Source of the DNA: DALYDP01 sp964541635
Lineage (GTDB): Bacteria > Patescibacteriota > Gracilibacteria > Peribacterales > Peribacteraceae
NCBI GenBank assembly: GCA_964541635.1
Contig: CAZIQM010000030.1
Coordinates: forward strand, 1-15,678
Direction: 5' to 3'
Length of the DNA: 15,678 nt
This document shows positions 6,535 through 14,745 of this stretch, piece by piece; position 1 is the stretch's first letter, and the number at the start of each line of letters is the position of its first letter. A program made the position numbers and the translations under genes. The notes beneath the pieces were generated by a model. That model was not told where the DNA came from. It was given only the letters and a program-made list of their open reading frames with translations, and did not search any database.

Positions 6535-7659
6535 TCAGCGCTTTGGCACGCGCTTCGTTTTGAGCGTCGCCCACGAAGCGTCGGCGATGCCCCCGGGCGC
6601 GCCTTCCAGCACGTGGACCCATTCGCGGTTCTTGAGGTCGTAGAAGCCGATGTCCCCGGCTTTGCGGAAGAGGACGGCCGTTTGCGCCGGTGCCCAGTCG
6701 AGGATCGTCGAATCGGGCAGCGGGAGCGTCCAGGTTTCCTTCGTCGCGCGGTCGACGAACACCTTGCCGTCCTGCGGGACCTCCTCGCCTCCCTTGTCCT
6801 GCTGCAGGGGGAAGATGACGTCGCCCGCATCGCGCGACCACGCGATCGTGCCGTTCGTCGTCACGTACGGGCCCGTGTCGAGGACCACGGCGCTCTTCTT
6901 CGTGCGCAGGTCGATCACCGTGTTCGCGTAGACCATTTCGCGCATGTCCGGCGAGACGTTCCGCGTGTACGCGTGCAACCGGTCGGTGTAGACGTCGTGC
7001 CGCGGGAGGTTCACGACGGTTTTCACGCGGTGCCTGTCGGCGATGTCGATGGACACCAGTTCGCCGTAGGGCGGATCGCTCTTCTTCGCTTCGCCGAACA
7101 CGTAGACCCTGCCCCCGTCCGGCGTGAACGCGAGGCCGCCCGTCGTCGGGACGCGGCCGATGACCCTCGTGCGCAGGTTCGGCGACAGCGTGATTTCGGC
7201 GATTTTCGCGTCGCGGAATTCGTCGCCGCCCGCGTGGGGGTCTTCGATCGCCACGTAGAGCCTGGGCTCGGTCGGGTGCACGATCCAGCCCGTGACCGTG
7301 CAGCCTTCGCAGGAAAACACGTCGACCGGGTCCTTCCACGCGAAATTCCCCTCCACGATGCGTGTGATGCCCGATCCCGCTTCGACGCTCCCCACGTAGA
7401 TCATCTTCGTCGCGGCCGAGAATTGCACGGCGTCGTTCATGTCGCCGATGCCGTAGGGCGGATAGTCCAACGTGACGTCGAGGTGGTCGAGCGCGCGTCG
7501 CTTGGCGCGGTCGAAGATCACCGCTTGCAGGCGGTTGGTCGACGTATCGGCCGTGAACGCGAAGACGGCGTTGGGTTCTTTCACCCGGCTCGCGGGCACC
7601 GCCGCGAGGAGTGGGACCGCCAGGGACGCCACGACCGCCAAGGACAGCGTTTTTCGCAC
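6535..7659 (-). CDS. Secreted beta-propeller-like protein
   Basis: The 374-aa product starts with a clear Sec signal peptide (MRKTLSLAVVASLAVPLLAA, cleavage likely near residue 20-24, with no lipobox cysteine). The mature part contains repeated short beta-strand units of the WD40/TolB/YncE style: IYVGSVEAGSG, GWIVHPTEPRLYVAIED, GGLAFTPDGGRVYVFG, GTIAWSRDAGDVIFP, TILDWAPAQTAVLFR. These have the x-x-(F/W)-x-P/S-D-G-x-x-(I/V) rhythm of propeller blades. It is probably exported and soluble or loosely attached. No catalytic residues can be assigned; propellers usually bind partners. GTG 7659 opens the signal peptide and lies 7 nt after a TAGAGT box. Another in-frame GTG 12 nt upstream is possible but overlaps that box. 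Confidence 0.7.
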   Translation of the reverse strand: MRKTLSLAVVASLAVPLLAAVPASRVKEPNAVFAFTADTSTNRLQAVIFDRAKRRALDHLDVTLDYPPYGIGDMNDAVQFSAATKMIYVGSVEAGSGITRIVEGNFAWKDPVDVFSCEGCTVTGWIVHPTEPRLYVAIEDPHAGGDEFRDAKIAEITLSPNLRTRVIGRVPTTGGLAFTPDGGRVYVFGEAKKSDPPYGELVSIDIADRHRVKTVVNLPRHDVYTDRLHAYTRNVSPDMREMVYANTVIDLRTKKSAVVLDTGPYVTTNGTIAWSRDAGDVIFPLQQDKGGEEVPQDGKVFVDRATKETWTLPLPDSTILDWAPAQTAVLFRKAGDIGFYDLKNREWVHVLEGAPGGIADASWATLKTKRVPKR

Positions 7660-7666
7660 GGTTCCC

Positions 7667-7672
7667 ACTCTA
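7667..7672 (-). promoter_or_regulatory. -10 box of the propeller-like gene
   Basis: TAGAGT on the minus strand lies 7 nt before GTG 7659. It sits in an 82-bp divergent intergenic region shared with the pseudouridine synthase gene. Confidence 0.4.
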
Positions 7673-7729
7673 CAGCATTCTCGCCGGAAATTTGACTTGC
7701 CTCGGCGTATCGCGAGTCGTGAAGCCGGG

Positions 7730-7735
7730 TACAAT
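7730..7735 (+). promoter_or_regulatory. -10 box of the pseudouridine synthase gene, leaderless geometry
   Basis: TACAAT is followed by 6 nt (GCGCCC) and GTG 7742. No -35 of good quality is found at 16-18 bp; the TTGACT at 7692 is too far away. Confidence 0.55.
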
Positions 7736-7741
7736 GCGCCC

Positions 7742-8677
7742 GTGCCGACCTGGATCGTCGATCGTAACGTGCGCTTGGACCGCTTCCTCTCCGAGGTTGC
7801 GGGCGTCAGCCGCGTCAAAGCGCGGGAGCTCATCGAAGCCGGCACGGTCATGGTGAACGGTCGCCTGGCGCGCAAGGCGGCGCTCATCGTCGAGACCGGC
7901 GAAACGATCGAGTCGACCGACGACGGATCCCCCGCCACGGAGACGCGCGTGGTCCACATGGATATCCCGTTGCCGGTCCTCTACGAGGACGATTCGTGCT
8001 TCGTGTTCGACAAGCCCGCGGGCATCCCGGTGCATCCCGGCGCAGGCATTCCCAAGGACGCCCCGACGGTGCTGCACGGCATCGCGAAGATTTTTTCGGA
8101 CCGCGGCATCCCGTTCGCCGCGTCGCACGTCCTCGTGCACCGGCTCGACAAGGACACGACGGGCTGCCTCCTCGTGGCCAAGACGCCCGACGCGCACCGG
8201 ACGCTGCAGATCCAGTTCGAAACCCGCACGGTGAAGAAGTCGTACCTCGCGCTCGTCTACGGCATCCCGAAGCCCCCCGCCGCGGTGATCGACGCGCCCA
8301 TCGGCCGCAGCACGGCCGACCGGACGAAGATGACCATCCTGGGATCTGCCGCCGCGCGCGAAGCGAGGACGACCTACCGCACCCTCGGAACGGGAAAGGA
8401 CGCGGCGTTCGTCGCCTGCGACCTCCACACCGGCCGCACGCACCAGCTGCGTGTGCACCTCGCGGGCATCGGGCACCCCATCCTCGGCGATCCGTCGTAC
8501 GGTTCGGGCCAGAGCGACGCGCTCAGCGAACACCTCGGTATCGAGGACCTCTGCCTGCACGCGTGGAGGTTGTCGTTCCAGTCCCCCGCCACGCAGGAGG
8601 TGATCCACGCCGAAAGCCCGCCCTCGCAAACGATCGAACGCGCGCTCGATGCGGCCGGCGTGAAATGGGAAAGATAA
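7742..8677 (+). CDS. rluD: RluD-family 23S rRNA pseudouridine synthase
   Basis: The 311-aa protein has an N-terminal S4 RNA-binding domain (residues about 8-60: RLDRFLSEVAGVSRVKAREL, then GTVMVNG). The RluA/RluD catalytic domain follows. The catalytic motif HRLDKDTTG is intact with the nucleophile near Asp136. LYEDDSCFVFDKPAGIPVHP and LHTGRTHQLRVHLAGIGHPILGD are the other family blocks. Length and order match RluD, which isomerises uridines in 23S rRNA helix 69, but RluA/RluC-like specificity cannot be excluded. GTG 7742 is chosen because the S4 domain begins at once and a TACAAT box lies 6 nt upstream. The open frame extends further upstream without other support. Confidence 0.92.
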   Translation: MPTWIVDRNVRLDRFLSEVAGVSRVKARELIEAGTVMVNGRLARKAALIVETGETIESTDDGSPATETRVVHMDIPLPVLYEDDSCFVFDKPAGIPVHPGAGIPKDAPTVLHGIAKIFSDRGIPFAASHVLVHRLDKDTTGCLLVAKTPDAHRTLQIQFETRTVKKSYLALVYGIPKPPAAVIDAPIGRSTADRTKMTILGSAAAREARTTYRTLGTGKDAAFVACDLHTGRTHQLRVHLAGIGHPILGDPSYGSGQSDALSEHLGIEDLCLHAWRLSFQSPATQEVIHAESPPSQTIERALDAAGVKWER

Positions 8678-8680
8678 TGG

Positions 8681-8709
8681 TTGGAGCATCCGCCCGCGTG
8701 CGCCATACT
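8681..8709 (+). promoter_or_regulatory. Promoter of the nitroreductase gene, leaderless geometry
   Basis: TTGGAG (8681-8686), a 17-bp spacer and CATACT (8704-8709) are followed by 6 nt and ATG 8716. This is one of the clearest examples of the spacing seen across the window. Confidence 0.6.
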
Positions 8710-8715
8710 CGCGGG

Positions 8716-9303
8716 ATGACGTACCCCCACAAGAAAGCACCGGTCGATTTCCCGATCATCGACGCCATCGCGGAGCGGTGGAGTCCCCTCGCGTTCGACC
8801 CGAAACCCGTGGAAGAGGAAAAAATCCGGACGATGTTCGAGGCCGCCCGATGGGCGCCGTCCGCGTACAACGAACAGCCGTGGCGCTTCGTGTGGGCCCG
8901 CAAAGGCGACAAGCACCGCGAAACGCTCGAATCGCTGTTGGTGCAGGGCAACTCCTGGGCGAAGAACGCCGGGGTATTGATCCTCTCGTTCTCCAAGAAA
9001 ACGTTCGGCCACAACGGCAACCCGAACCGCCACCACTTGCACGACCTCGGCGCGGCTTCCGCCTACCTGGTGGAACAAGCCACGGCGCTCGGCCTCGTCA
9101 CGCACCAGATGTCCGGTTACGACGCCGAACGCGCGAACGAGGCCCTCGGCGTGCCCGCGGACTTCGAACCGGGTTCGATGATCGCCGTCGGCGAGTACGC
9201 CGGCCAGGAGGGTCTCGACGAAGGGTCGAAGAAGCGCGAAGAATCGCCCCGGACACGCAAGTCGTTCGACGAAATCGCGTTCAACGACGGGTGGAAAGCC
9301 TGA
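8716..9303 (+). CDS. Nitroreductase-family flavoprotein
   Basis: The 195-aa protein fits the compact FMN-dependent nitroreductase family. Visible landmarks are the N-terminal FMN-phosphate loop (AIAERWSPLAFDP), the segment FEAARWAPSAYNEQPWRFVW, a central helix (HHLHDLGAASAYLVEQATALGL) and a C-terminal GEYAGQEGLDE region. Such enzymes use NAD(P)H to reduce nitro compounds, quinones or enones in the cytoplasm; the natural substrate here is unknown. ATG 8716 is fixed by the family start and the promoter spacing; the frame is open upstream, but that part is a shadow of the pseudouridine synthase gene. Its TGA directly abuts the stop codon of the convergent gene at 9304, with no space for a terminator. 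Confidence 0.88.
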   Translation: MTYPHKKAPVDFPIIDAIAERWSPLAFDPKPVEEEKIRTMFEAARWAPSAYNEQPWRFVWARKGDKHRETLESLLVQGNSWAKNAGVLILSFSKKTFGHNGNPNRHHLHDLGAASAYLVEQATALGLVTHQMSGYDAERANEALGVPADFEPGSMIAVGEYAGQEGLDEGSKKREESPRTRKSFDEIAFNDGWKA

Positions 9304-11007
9304 TCACTGGTACTCCACCGTGTAGGTGAAGACGTCGAGGATCTGGTTGTCCTTGTCGCGCGCGACGATGCGGTAGACGTTGGTTCCCTTCTTGAGCGTG
9401 CCGTACGCGGCGGTGGCCCAGTAGTTCCAGAACGTCTTGCCCGGCGTGTAGAGCTTCAGCTGGTAGCCGTTCACCCACACGCTGGCGGTTTCGCGCGCCG
9501 TCGTGCCCTCGAGGAGGAAGCCTGTGCCCGAGTAGGTCGTGCCCGTGCCGCCCGACGGTGCTGTGACGGCGAGGGTGCCCGGCTTGAGGGGCGCGTTGTT
9601 CGGGAGCGTCGACTCCGAGACCTGCGCCGGGGCCGAGCTCGTCGCGCCCGCGGGCGTGGTCGGGCCGTTCACGCCGACGGCGATCGTGATCGTGGCGGCG
9701 GGGCTGCGCGCGCCGGAGGAATCTTCCGCGACGACGTTGAACACGTTGTCGCCGTCCTTCAGGTTGTCGAAGCGCTTGCTCGCGAGGTAGCTCCAATCGG
9801 CGTCGCCCGCGCGGAAGAGTTGCAGCTTGTAGTCGTTCACGTACATCGCGACCGTGCCCGTCGGGGCCGTGCCGCGGATTTCCACTTCCTCGGCGGCCGT
9901 GCGGACGATCTCGCCGTTCCTGCCGGGCTTGGTGATCGTCGGCGCCAAAGCCGTGGCGGCTTTCGCGGGCTTCACCGTGCGCTCCTGCTGTTCCACCACC
10001 ACGCCCGTGCGGTCCAACGCCTCGACGCGGATGGTGAAGGTTTCGGTGCCGGGCATCGCCAATTCCTGCGAGTAGGTTCCCTGGCTGCGGTCGATCGAGG
10101 CCGGATAGCCGTTCACGCGGACGCGCTCGATGCGCGCGCCGACCGTTCCCTGCACGCGGACCGTGCTGCCGGAGACCGTCTGGCCGTCGAGCGGCATTTC
10201 GACGGTGATGAGGTTCACGTCGGCTGGGGGCGTCACGTTGGGGCCGGCACCGGGCGCCGCGGAACCCGGCGTGATCGAGCGGCTCTCTTCGATGAAGGCG
10301 CGGCGCACGGCGAGCGGATCCATCGCGCTGCGGTAGCGGCGGAGATCGCCCGTGAACGTTTCGTTTTCCGGCACCAGGAGTTGCTGCCCTTCGCCGACGT
10401 ACACGTCGTCCGCGCCGGATGCGCCGATCATGACGCCGTCGCCGTCCGCGCTGAAGACCATCACCGTGTGCGCGCCGAGCACCACCTCGGCGTCGGAGGG
10501 CAACGTGGCGACGTAGGTGTCCGTCGCGATGGTGCGGACGATCGTCCCGCTGAACGTCGACGCGTCGGCCGTGCGGACCCAGAGGGCGCCGCCGTTGAGG
10601 GTGAGCGCGATCTCCGACGATTTCGAACCGAGGCTGCTTTCGTCGATCGTCACTTCCGATTGCTCGTCCATGCGCGCGATCGTGCCGTCGAAGAACGTGA
10701 GCAGCGCGTGGCCGCCGCCGTTCGAGACGATTTTGTCCTCGGGGAGCAGTTTCACCCGCTTATCGGCGTGCTGCATGAGGCCTCCTTCCAACGACACCGT
10801 GACGTTCGAACGGTTTTCGACGTCGAGTTGGACGGATTTGCGGTCGATGTGGTTGCCCACGCCCATGAACGCCAAGGCCCACTTCACGAGCAGGTAGAGG
10901 ATCGCCGCGATGATGATCCAGGCGATGAGTTTGCGAACGAGTCCCCCGGCCGGGGACGGCTCGGCGAGCGCGTACGGCCCGCGGCGGTGGCGGTAACGGG
11001 TCAACAT
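9304..11007 (-). CDS. Membrane-anchored FecR-domain protein with Ig-like repeats
   Basis: The 567-aa protein has a short basic N-terminus and one membrane helix (about 25-49, LIAWIIIAAILYLLVKWAL). A FecR-like beta domain follows (about 60-215, with LLTFFDGTIARMDEQSEVTI and LNGGALWVRTAD). Three Ig-like/glucodextranase-B-like units (about 266-343, 355-444, 478-566) each carry a variant of VNGYxxxL followed by an F-x-x-x-L-x-x-G-x-N-x-(F/Y)-x-(I/V)-x-A-x-D strand pair. The linkers are Pro/Ala/Thr-rich. The bulk should lie outside the membrane. No sigma factor, TonB receptor or iron gene is nearby, so a structural or binding surface role is more likely than classical Fec signalling. ATG 11007 follows a TACGAT box by 8 nt. 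Confidence 0.82.
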   Translation of the reverse strand: MLTRYRHRRGPYALAEPSPAGGLVRKLIAWIIIAAILYLLVKWALAFMGVGNHIDRKSVQLDVENRSNVTVSLEGGLMQHADKRVKLLPEDKIVSNGGGHALLTFFDGTIARMDEQSEVTIDESSLGSKSSEIALTLNGGALWVRTADASTFSGTIVRTIATDTYVATLPSDAEVVLGAHTVMVFSADGDGVMIGASGADDVYVGEGQQLLVPENETFTGDLRRYRSAMDPLAVRRAFIEESRSITPGSAAPGAGPNVTPPADVNLITVEMPLDGQTVSGSTVRVQGTVGARIERVRVNGYPASIDRSQGTYSQELAMPGTETFTIRVEALDRTGVVVEQQERTVKPAKAATALAPTITKPGRNGEIVRTAAEEVEIRGTAPTGTVAMYVNDYKLQLFRAGDADWSYLASKRFDNLKDGDNVFNVVAEDSSGARSPAATITIAVGVNGPTTPAGATSSAPAQVSESTLPNNAPLKPGTLAVTAPSGGTGTTYSGTGFLLEGTTARETASVWVNGYQLKLYTPGKTFWNYWATAAYGTLKKGTNVYRIVARDKDNQILDVFTYTVEYQ

Positions 11008-11015
11008 GGAAAAAA

Positions 11016-11044
11016 ATCGTACGGCGAACCCGTGGAAACCGCAA
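11016..11044 (-). promoter_or_regulatory. Promoter of the FecR/Ig-repeat gene
   Basis: On the minus strand TTGCGG (11044-11039), a 17-bp spacer and TACGAT (11021-11016) are followed by 8 nt, mostly T, and ATG 11007. It lies in the 52-bp gap after the ATPase gene. Confidence 0.5.
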
Positions 11045-11059
11045 GATCACGGAATGTGC

Positions 11060-12157
11060 TCAACCGGTGACGCGCGCCACTTCCTCCTTGGAGGTGATCC
11101 CCTGTTCGGCGACGACCGCGCCCCATTCCTTCATGGTGAGGTAGCCGTCCTTTCGCGCCTGCGTTTCGAGGAGGTCCTCGCGTTCCTGCGTGAGGATCAA
11201 GTCGCGCAGCGCCGGCGTGACTTTCAACAGTTCCGGGAGGCACATGCGTCCTTCGTAGCTGTCGGGCGATGCCGCGTCGAAGGCGGTTCCCCGCAATTCG
11301 GGTTTCACGGTGCGGACGAGGCGCTGGGCGAGCACCGCGCGGAGGGCCGGGGCGAACGTGTAGGGCGAGACGCCCATGGAGAGGAGGCGCGGGATGGCCT
11401 CGATGGCCGAGTTCGTGTGCAGCGTCGAGAGCACCAAGTGGCCCGTGAGGGCGGCGTCGATGGCCGTCTGGGCCGTCTCGAGGTCGCGGATTTCGCCGAC
11501 GAGGATGACGTTCGGGTCGTGGCGGAGCACCGAGCGCAAGCCGGAGGCGAAGGTAAACCCGTGGTCCGGGTCGATTTCGCTCTGCACGATGCCGGGGATT
11601 TCGTATTCCACCGGATCCTCCAGCGTGATGATGTTGCGCGCGGTGCCGATGATCGATTGGAGCAGCGCGTAGAGCGTCGTCGTCTTGCCCGAGCCGGTGG
11701 GACCGGTGACGAGCACGAGGCCGTACGGGAGCTTCGCGATCGCTTCCAGATCGGCGATGACGTCCTGCGGGAAGCCGAGCGTCTGGAGCGGTTGGATGCC
11801 GCGCGCGGGATCGAGGAAGCGCAGCGTCAGGGTTTCGCCGAAGCGCGTCGGCAGCGTGGCAACGCGGACGTTCACGAGGCGGTCTTTGTGCCGAAACGAG
11901 TATTGTCCGTCCTGCGGGACGTTCTGGATGTTCAATTTCAATTTGCTCTCGAACTTCACCTGGCGGACGAACGTCTCGTATTCCTCCTTCGTCACGGTGC
12001 GGACGGGGCGCAGCTGGCCGTCCAAACGCACTTCGATGCGCACGCCCTCGCGTTCGGGCGAGGTGTGGATGTCCGACGCGCCTTTTTCGACGGAATAGTC
12101 CTGGATGGCGGCCAGGAGCTCCTCGCCGGAGGCGGTTGCGGGATCGAGATTTGCCAT
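11060..12157 (-). CDS. GspE/PilB/PilT-like secretion or pilus ATPase
   Basis: The 365-aa protein is a T2SE-family AAA-type ATPase. It has an N-terminal PAS-like subdomain (SDIHTSPEREGVRIEVRLDG, PTRFGETLTLRFLD), Walker A GPTGSGKTT (152-160), an Asp-box/Walker B VILVGEIRD (217-225) and a His-box TGHLVLSTLHTN (238-249). The NTPase motifs are intact, so it should power assembly or retraction of type IV-like filaments at the inner membrane face. It is short because the long N-terminal regulatory domain of PilB/GspE is missing. The CxxC...CxxC zinc motif expected after QRLVRTV is also absent; only one Cys (306) remains. No other pilus gene is nearby. ATG 12157 lies 6 nt after an extended -10 box; ATG 12163 would abut that box. 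Confidence 0.88.
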   Translation of the reverse strand: MANLDPATASGEELLAAIQDYSVEKGASDIHTSPEREGVRIEVRLDGQLRPVRTVTKEEYETFVRQVKFESKLKLNIQNVPQDGQYSFRHKDRLVNVRVATLPTRFGETLTLRFLDPARGIQPLQTLGFPQDVIADLEAIAKLPYGLVLVTGPTGSGKTTTLYALLQSIIGTARNIITLEDPVEYEIPGIVQSEIDPDHGFTFASGLRSVLRHDPNVILVGEIRDLETAQTAIDAALTGHLVLSTLHTNSAIEAIPRLLSMGVSPYTFAPALRAVLAQRLVRTVKPELRGTAFDAASPDSYEGRMCLPELLKVTPALRDLILTQEREDLLETQARKDGYLTMKEWGAVVAEQGITSKEEVARVTG

Positions 12158-12163
12158 CCCCAT

Positions 12164-12172
12164 AGTATATCA
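12164..12172 (-). promoter_or_regulatory. Extended -10 promoter of the ATPase gene
   Basis: TGATATACT on the minus strand is an extended -10 (TGnTATACT). It is followed by 6 nt (ATGGGG) and ATG 12157. No -35 is evident, as expected for extended -10 promoters. Confidence 0.65.
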
Positions 12173-12187
12173 CATTTTGACCCTCCG

Positions 12188-12196
12188 TGCTATCGT
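12188..12196 (+). promoter_or_regulatory. Extended -10 promoter candidate of the PBP gene
   Basis: TGCTATCGT (TGn plus TATCGT) ends 8 nt before ATG 12205. It shares the 47-bp divergent region with the ATPase promoter, so the two core promoters are back to back. Confidence 0.45.
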
Positions 12197-12204
12197 CATG
12201 GTCC

Positions 12205-14745
12205 ATGTCGCTGACCCAGTTCTACCAGCAGAGCGAAAGCCAAAAAAAGCGCTTGCTGCTGCAAAGAATGGTCTTCGTGCACGGCTTCTTCCTCGTGTTC
12301 GGATTGCTCATCGTTTCGCGGCTCCTCGAGCTGCAGGTGGTGAAGCGCACCGCGTACGCCGAAGCGGCAGAAGAACAGCACTACGGCGGCGTGGACCTGC
12401 CCGCCCAGCGCGGCGAGATCCACGCGCTCAACAGCAAGACGAACGAGACCTCGATCCTCGCCACCAACACCACGCTCGACCTCGTCTACGTCGATCCCGT
12501 GAGCACCGTGAACCCCACGCTCGTCGCCGAGACGCTCGCGGACATCCTCCTGACGCCGCAGGTCCACGAACTGTGTTCGCACGGGTCCGACGAGTGCCCG
12601 CGCGAGCTGATCTCGTTCACCGATTCGCCGTACCTGCCGGCTTTCGACCCGCTCGCGACGCTCAAGCAGATCACGTCGGGTCCGCTCTTCGAACCGCTGC
12701 CCGCCAACCTCGGCGACACCAAGCCCATGCCCGTGTCCGTCGACCTCACCGAAGCGCGGCGCCTTTTCGCGCGCGACATCGAGAAGCGCGTGTCGGAAAA
12801 ACGCGTGGTATTCGCGCCGATCAAATACGGCGCCACGAAGGTCGAGATGAAGGCGGTCGCGGAACTGCGCATCCCGGGCATCACGGTGAACGAAGAGTCG
12901 GGCCTCATCTGGGCGAACCCGGAAGAGCTCGACCAAAACCGCCTCGGCGGCATCCTCAAGCAACTCTCCGCCACCCTGCAGGACGACCCCGAGCGCCTGC
13001 GCGCCATCCTCAAGAGCCGTCCGCTCCGCTACGTCGCGGTCATGCGGCGGCTTTCGCCGGAACTGAGCTTACAGATCAAGCAGAAGAAACTGGAGTCGCT
13101 CAAGGCCACGAACGCCATGCGCGCGAAGGCCGCGTCCCCCGCCGAAGCCGAACGCATCGAGGATCCCCTCGGCGGCATCGCCCTCATCGACGAGCACTGG
13201 CGGTTCTACCCCGACCCGACGATCGCCTCGCACGTCATCGGCTTCCTGAACGTGAACCAAGAGGCGCAGTACGGCGTCGAGCGCACGTTCGATTCGCAGC
13301 TCCGCGGCCGCGCCGGCCTCATCAGCACCGTGAACGTCCCGCTCGGCGGGCAGATCCTCACGGCAGACCAGACGATCGTCGACCCGAAGGACGGCGACAC
13401 CGTCATCCTCAGCATCGATCCGTTCATCCAAAAGGAGGCCGAGCGCATCCTCCAGGCCGGCCTCGAACGCTACAACGCGGAGAGCGCGCAGCTCATCGTG
13501 ATGGATCCGATGACCGGACGCCTGCTCGCGATGGCGAATGCCCCGTTGTTCGACCGCTCCGACTACGCCGGCGTGTACGAGAAGGAGCCCGTGCAGCTTT
13601 CGTCCGAAAAGGAGCGCGAGATCGTCGTGGAAGTCTACGAACCGTCCACGAACGTCCGCATCGTCCGCGATTACGTGCGCAACGTGTTCACCGCGTCGGG
13701 CCGCCTGACGTTGCCCGATAAAATCCAAACGCAATTGTCCGACCTCGAGAAGCTGCACGACCTCCACGGCCTCGCCCGCTACTACCTGTACGTCGGCGAA
13801 CACTTCCGCCACGAGCTCTTCCCCACCACGCTCAGCGGCACGTGGCTGAAGTTCAAGAACAACATCGGCGTCGGCGCGTACCTCAACCGCACCACCCAGG
13901 AAATCTACGAACCGGGCTCCGTCATGAAGCCCGTCACCATGGCGATCGCCATCGACCAAGGCGAAGTCACGCCCGACGACACGTACGACGACAAGGGCGT
14001 GCTCACGATCGACGACTTCCCCATCGACAACAACGACGGCCACCACTACGGCCACGTCACGATGACCAATTGTTTGGAGTTTTCGATCAACACCTGCATG
14101 ACGGACGTCTCGGGCAAGCTCGGGGCGAAGCTCTTCTCGCGCATGCTCGAGCGCTTCGGTTTCGGCCGCATCACGGGCATCGAGCTCGAAGACGAGTTGC
14201 CGGGCGAAGTGCACCCCTGGAAGGAGTGGAGCGCCTCGCTGCTCGCCACGTCGTCGTTCGGCCAAGGCGTCGCCGTCACGCCGTTGCAGATGATCGTCGC
14301 GAGCGCGGCGCTCGCCAACGGCGGCAAGCTCATGAAGCCGACCATCGTCGATCGCGTCATCCACCCCGACGGCTCCGTGGATTTCACCCAGCCGACGGTC
14401 GTCGACCAGGTCATCACGCCCCAAACCTCCGAAACGATCAGCGCCATGCTCGTCAGTTCCGCGGAACGCGGCTTCGCGAAAGTGGGCCGGCCCGACGGGT
14501 ACGTCATCGCCGCGAAAACGGGTACCTCCCAAATCGCCGGTCCGGGCGGGCGCTACGAAACGGGCACGGGGTCCACCGTCGCGTCGTTCATGGGCTACGA
14601 CGTGAAAGGCAAGAAGTTCATCATCCTCGTGAAGCTCGACCGTCCGAAGGGGTCCATCCACGGCGCCACCGCCGCCGCCCCGCTCTTCAAGGAAATGGCG
14701 GCGTACCTCTTCAAGTACTACGGCGTCCCGCCGAACCGCACGTAA
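12205..14745 (+). CDS. ftsI: Oversized class B penicillin-binding protein (FtsI/PBP2-like transpeptidase)
   Basis: The 846-aa protein has a cytoplasmic N-terminus, one membrane helix (about 22-41), a PBP dimerisation domain and a transpeptidase domain. The catalytic motifs are all present: Ser572-x-x-Lys575 in EPGSVMKP, Ser627-Ile-Asn629 in FSINTC and Lys771-Thr-Gly in AAKTGTSQIA. It should crosslink peptidoglycan in division or elongation. It is much longer than E. coli FtsI (588 aa, serine at 307). Extra sequence lies in the dimerisation region (about 125-300) and as about 100 residues between NAPLFDRSDY (about 455) and the SxxK motif. The FtsI-versus-PBP2 role is not decided by sequence alone. 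ATG 12205 begins just before the membrane helix and lies 8 nt after a -10-like box. Confidence 0.9.
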   Translation: MSLTQFYQQSESQKKRLLLQRMVFVHGFFLVFGLLIVSRLLELQVVKRTAYAEAAEEQHYGGVDLPAQRGEIHALNSKTNETSILATNTTLDLVYVDPVSTVNPTLVAETLADILLTPQVHELCSHGSDECPRELISFTDSPYLPAFDPLATLKQITSGPLFEPLPANLGDTKPMPVSVDLTEARRLFARDIEKRVSEKRVVFAPIKYGATKVEMKAVAELRIPGITVNEESGLIWANPEELDQNRLGGILKQLSATLQDDPERLRAILKSRPLRYVAVMRRLSPELSLQIKQKKLESLKATNAMRAKAASPAEAERIEDPLGGIALIDEHWRFYPDPTIASHVIGFLNVNQEAQYGVERTFDSQLRGRAGLISTVNVPLGGQILTADQTIVDPKDGDTVILSIDPFIQKEAERILQAGLERYNAESAQLIVMDPMTGRLLAMANAPLFDRSDYAGVYEKEPVQLSSEKEREIVVEVYEPSTNVRIVRDYVRNVFTASGRLTLPDKIQTQLSDLEKLHDLHGLARYYLYVGEHFRHELFPTTLSGTWLKFKNNIGVGAYLNRTTQEIYEPGSVMKPVTMAIAIDQGEVTPDDTYDDKGVLTIDDFPIDNNDGHHYGHVTMTNCLEFSINTCMTDVSGKLGAKLFSRMLERFGFGRITGIELEDELPGEVHPWKEWSASLLATSSFGQGVAVTPLQMIVASAALANGGKLMKPTIVDRVIHPDGSVDFTQPTVVDQVITPQTSETISAMLVSSAERGFAKVGRPDGYVIAAKTGTSQIAGPGGRYETGTGSTVASFMGYDVKGKKFIILVKLDRPKGSIHGATAAAPLFKEMAAYLFKYYGVPPNRT

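Noticed and set aside
7692..7697. TTGACT as the -35 of the pseudouridine synthase promoter
   Set aside because: It is 32 bp from the TACAAT box, too far for sigma-70 spacing.
12105..13721. 538-codon plus-strand frame offset from the PBP gene
   Set aside because: It is an Arg-rich low-complexity shadow frame with no domain. The PBP frame carries the membrane helix and all catalytic motifs.
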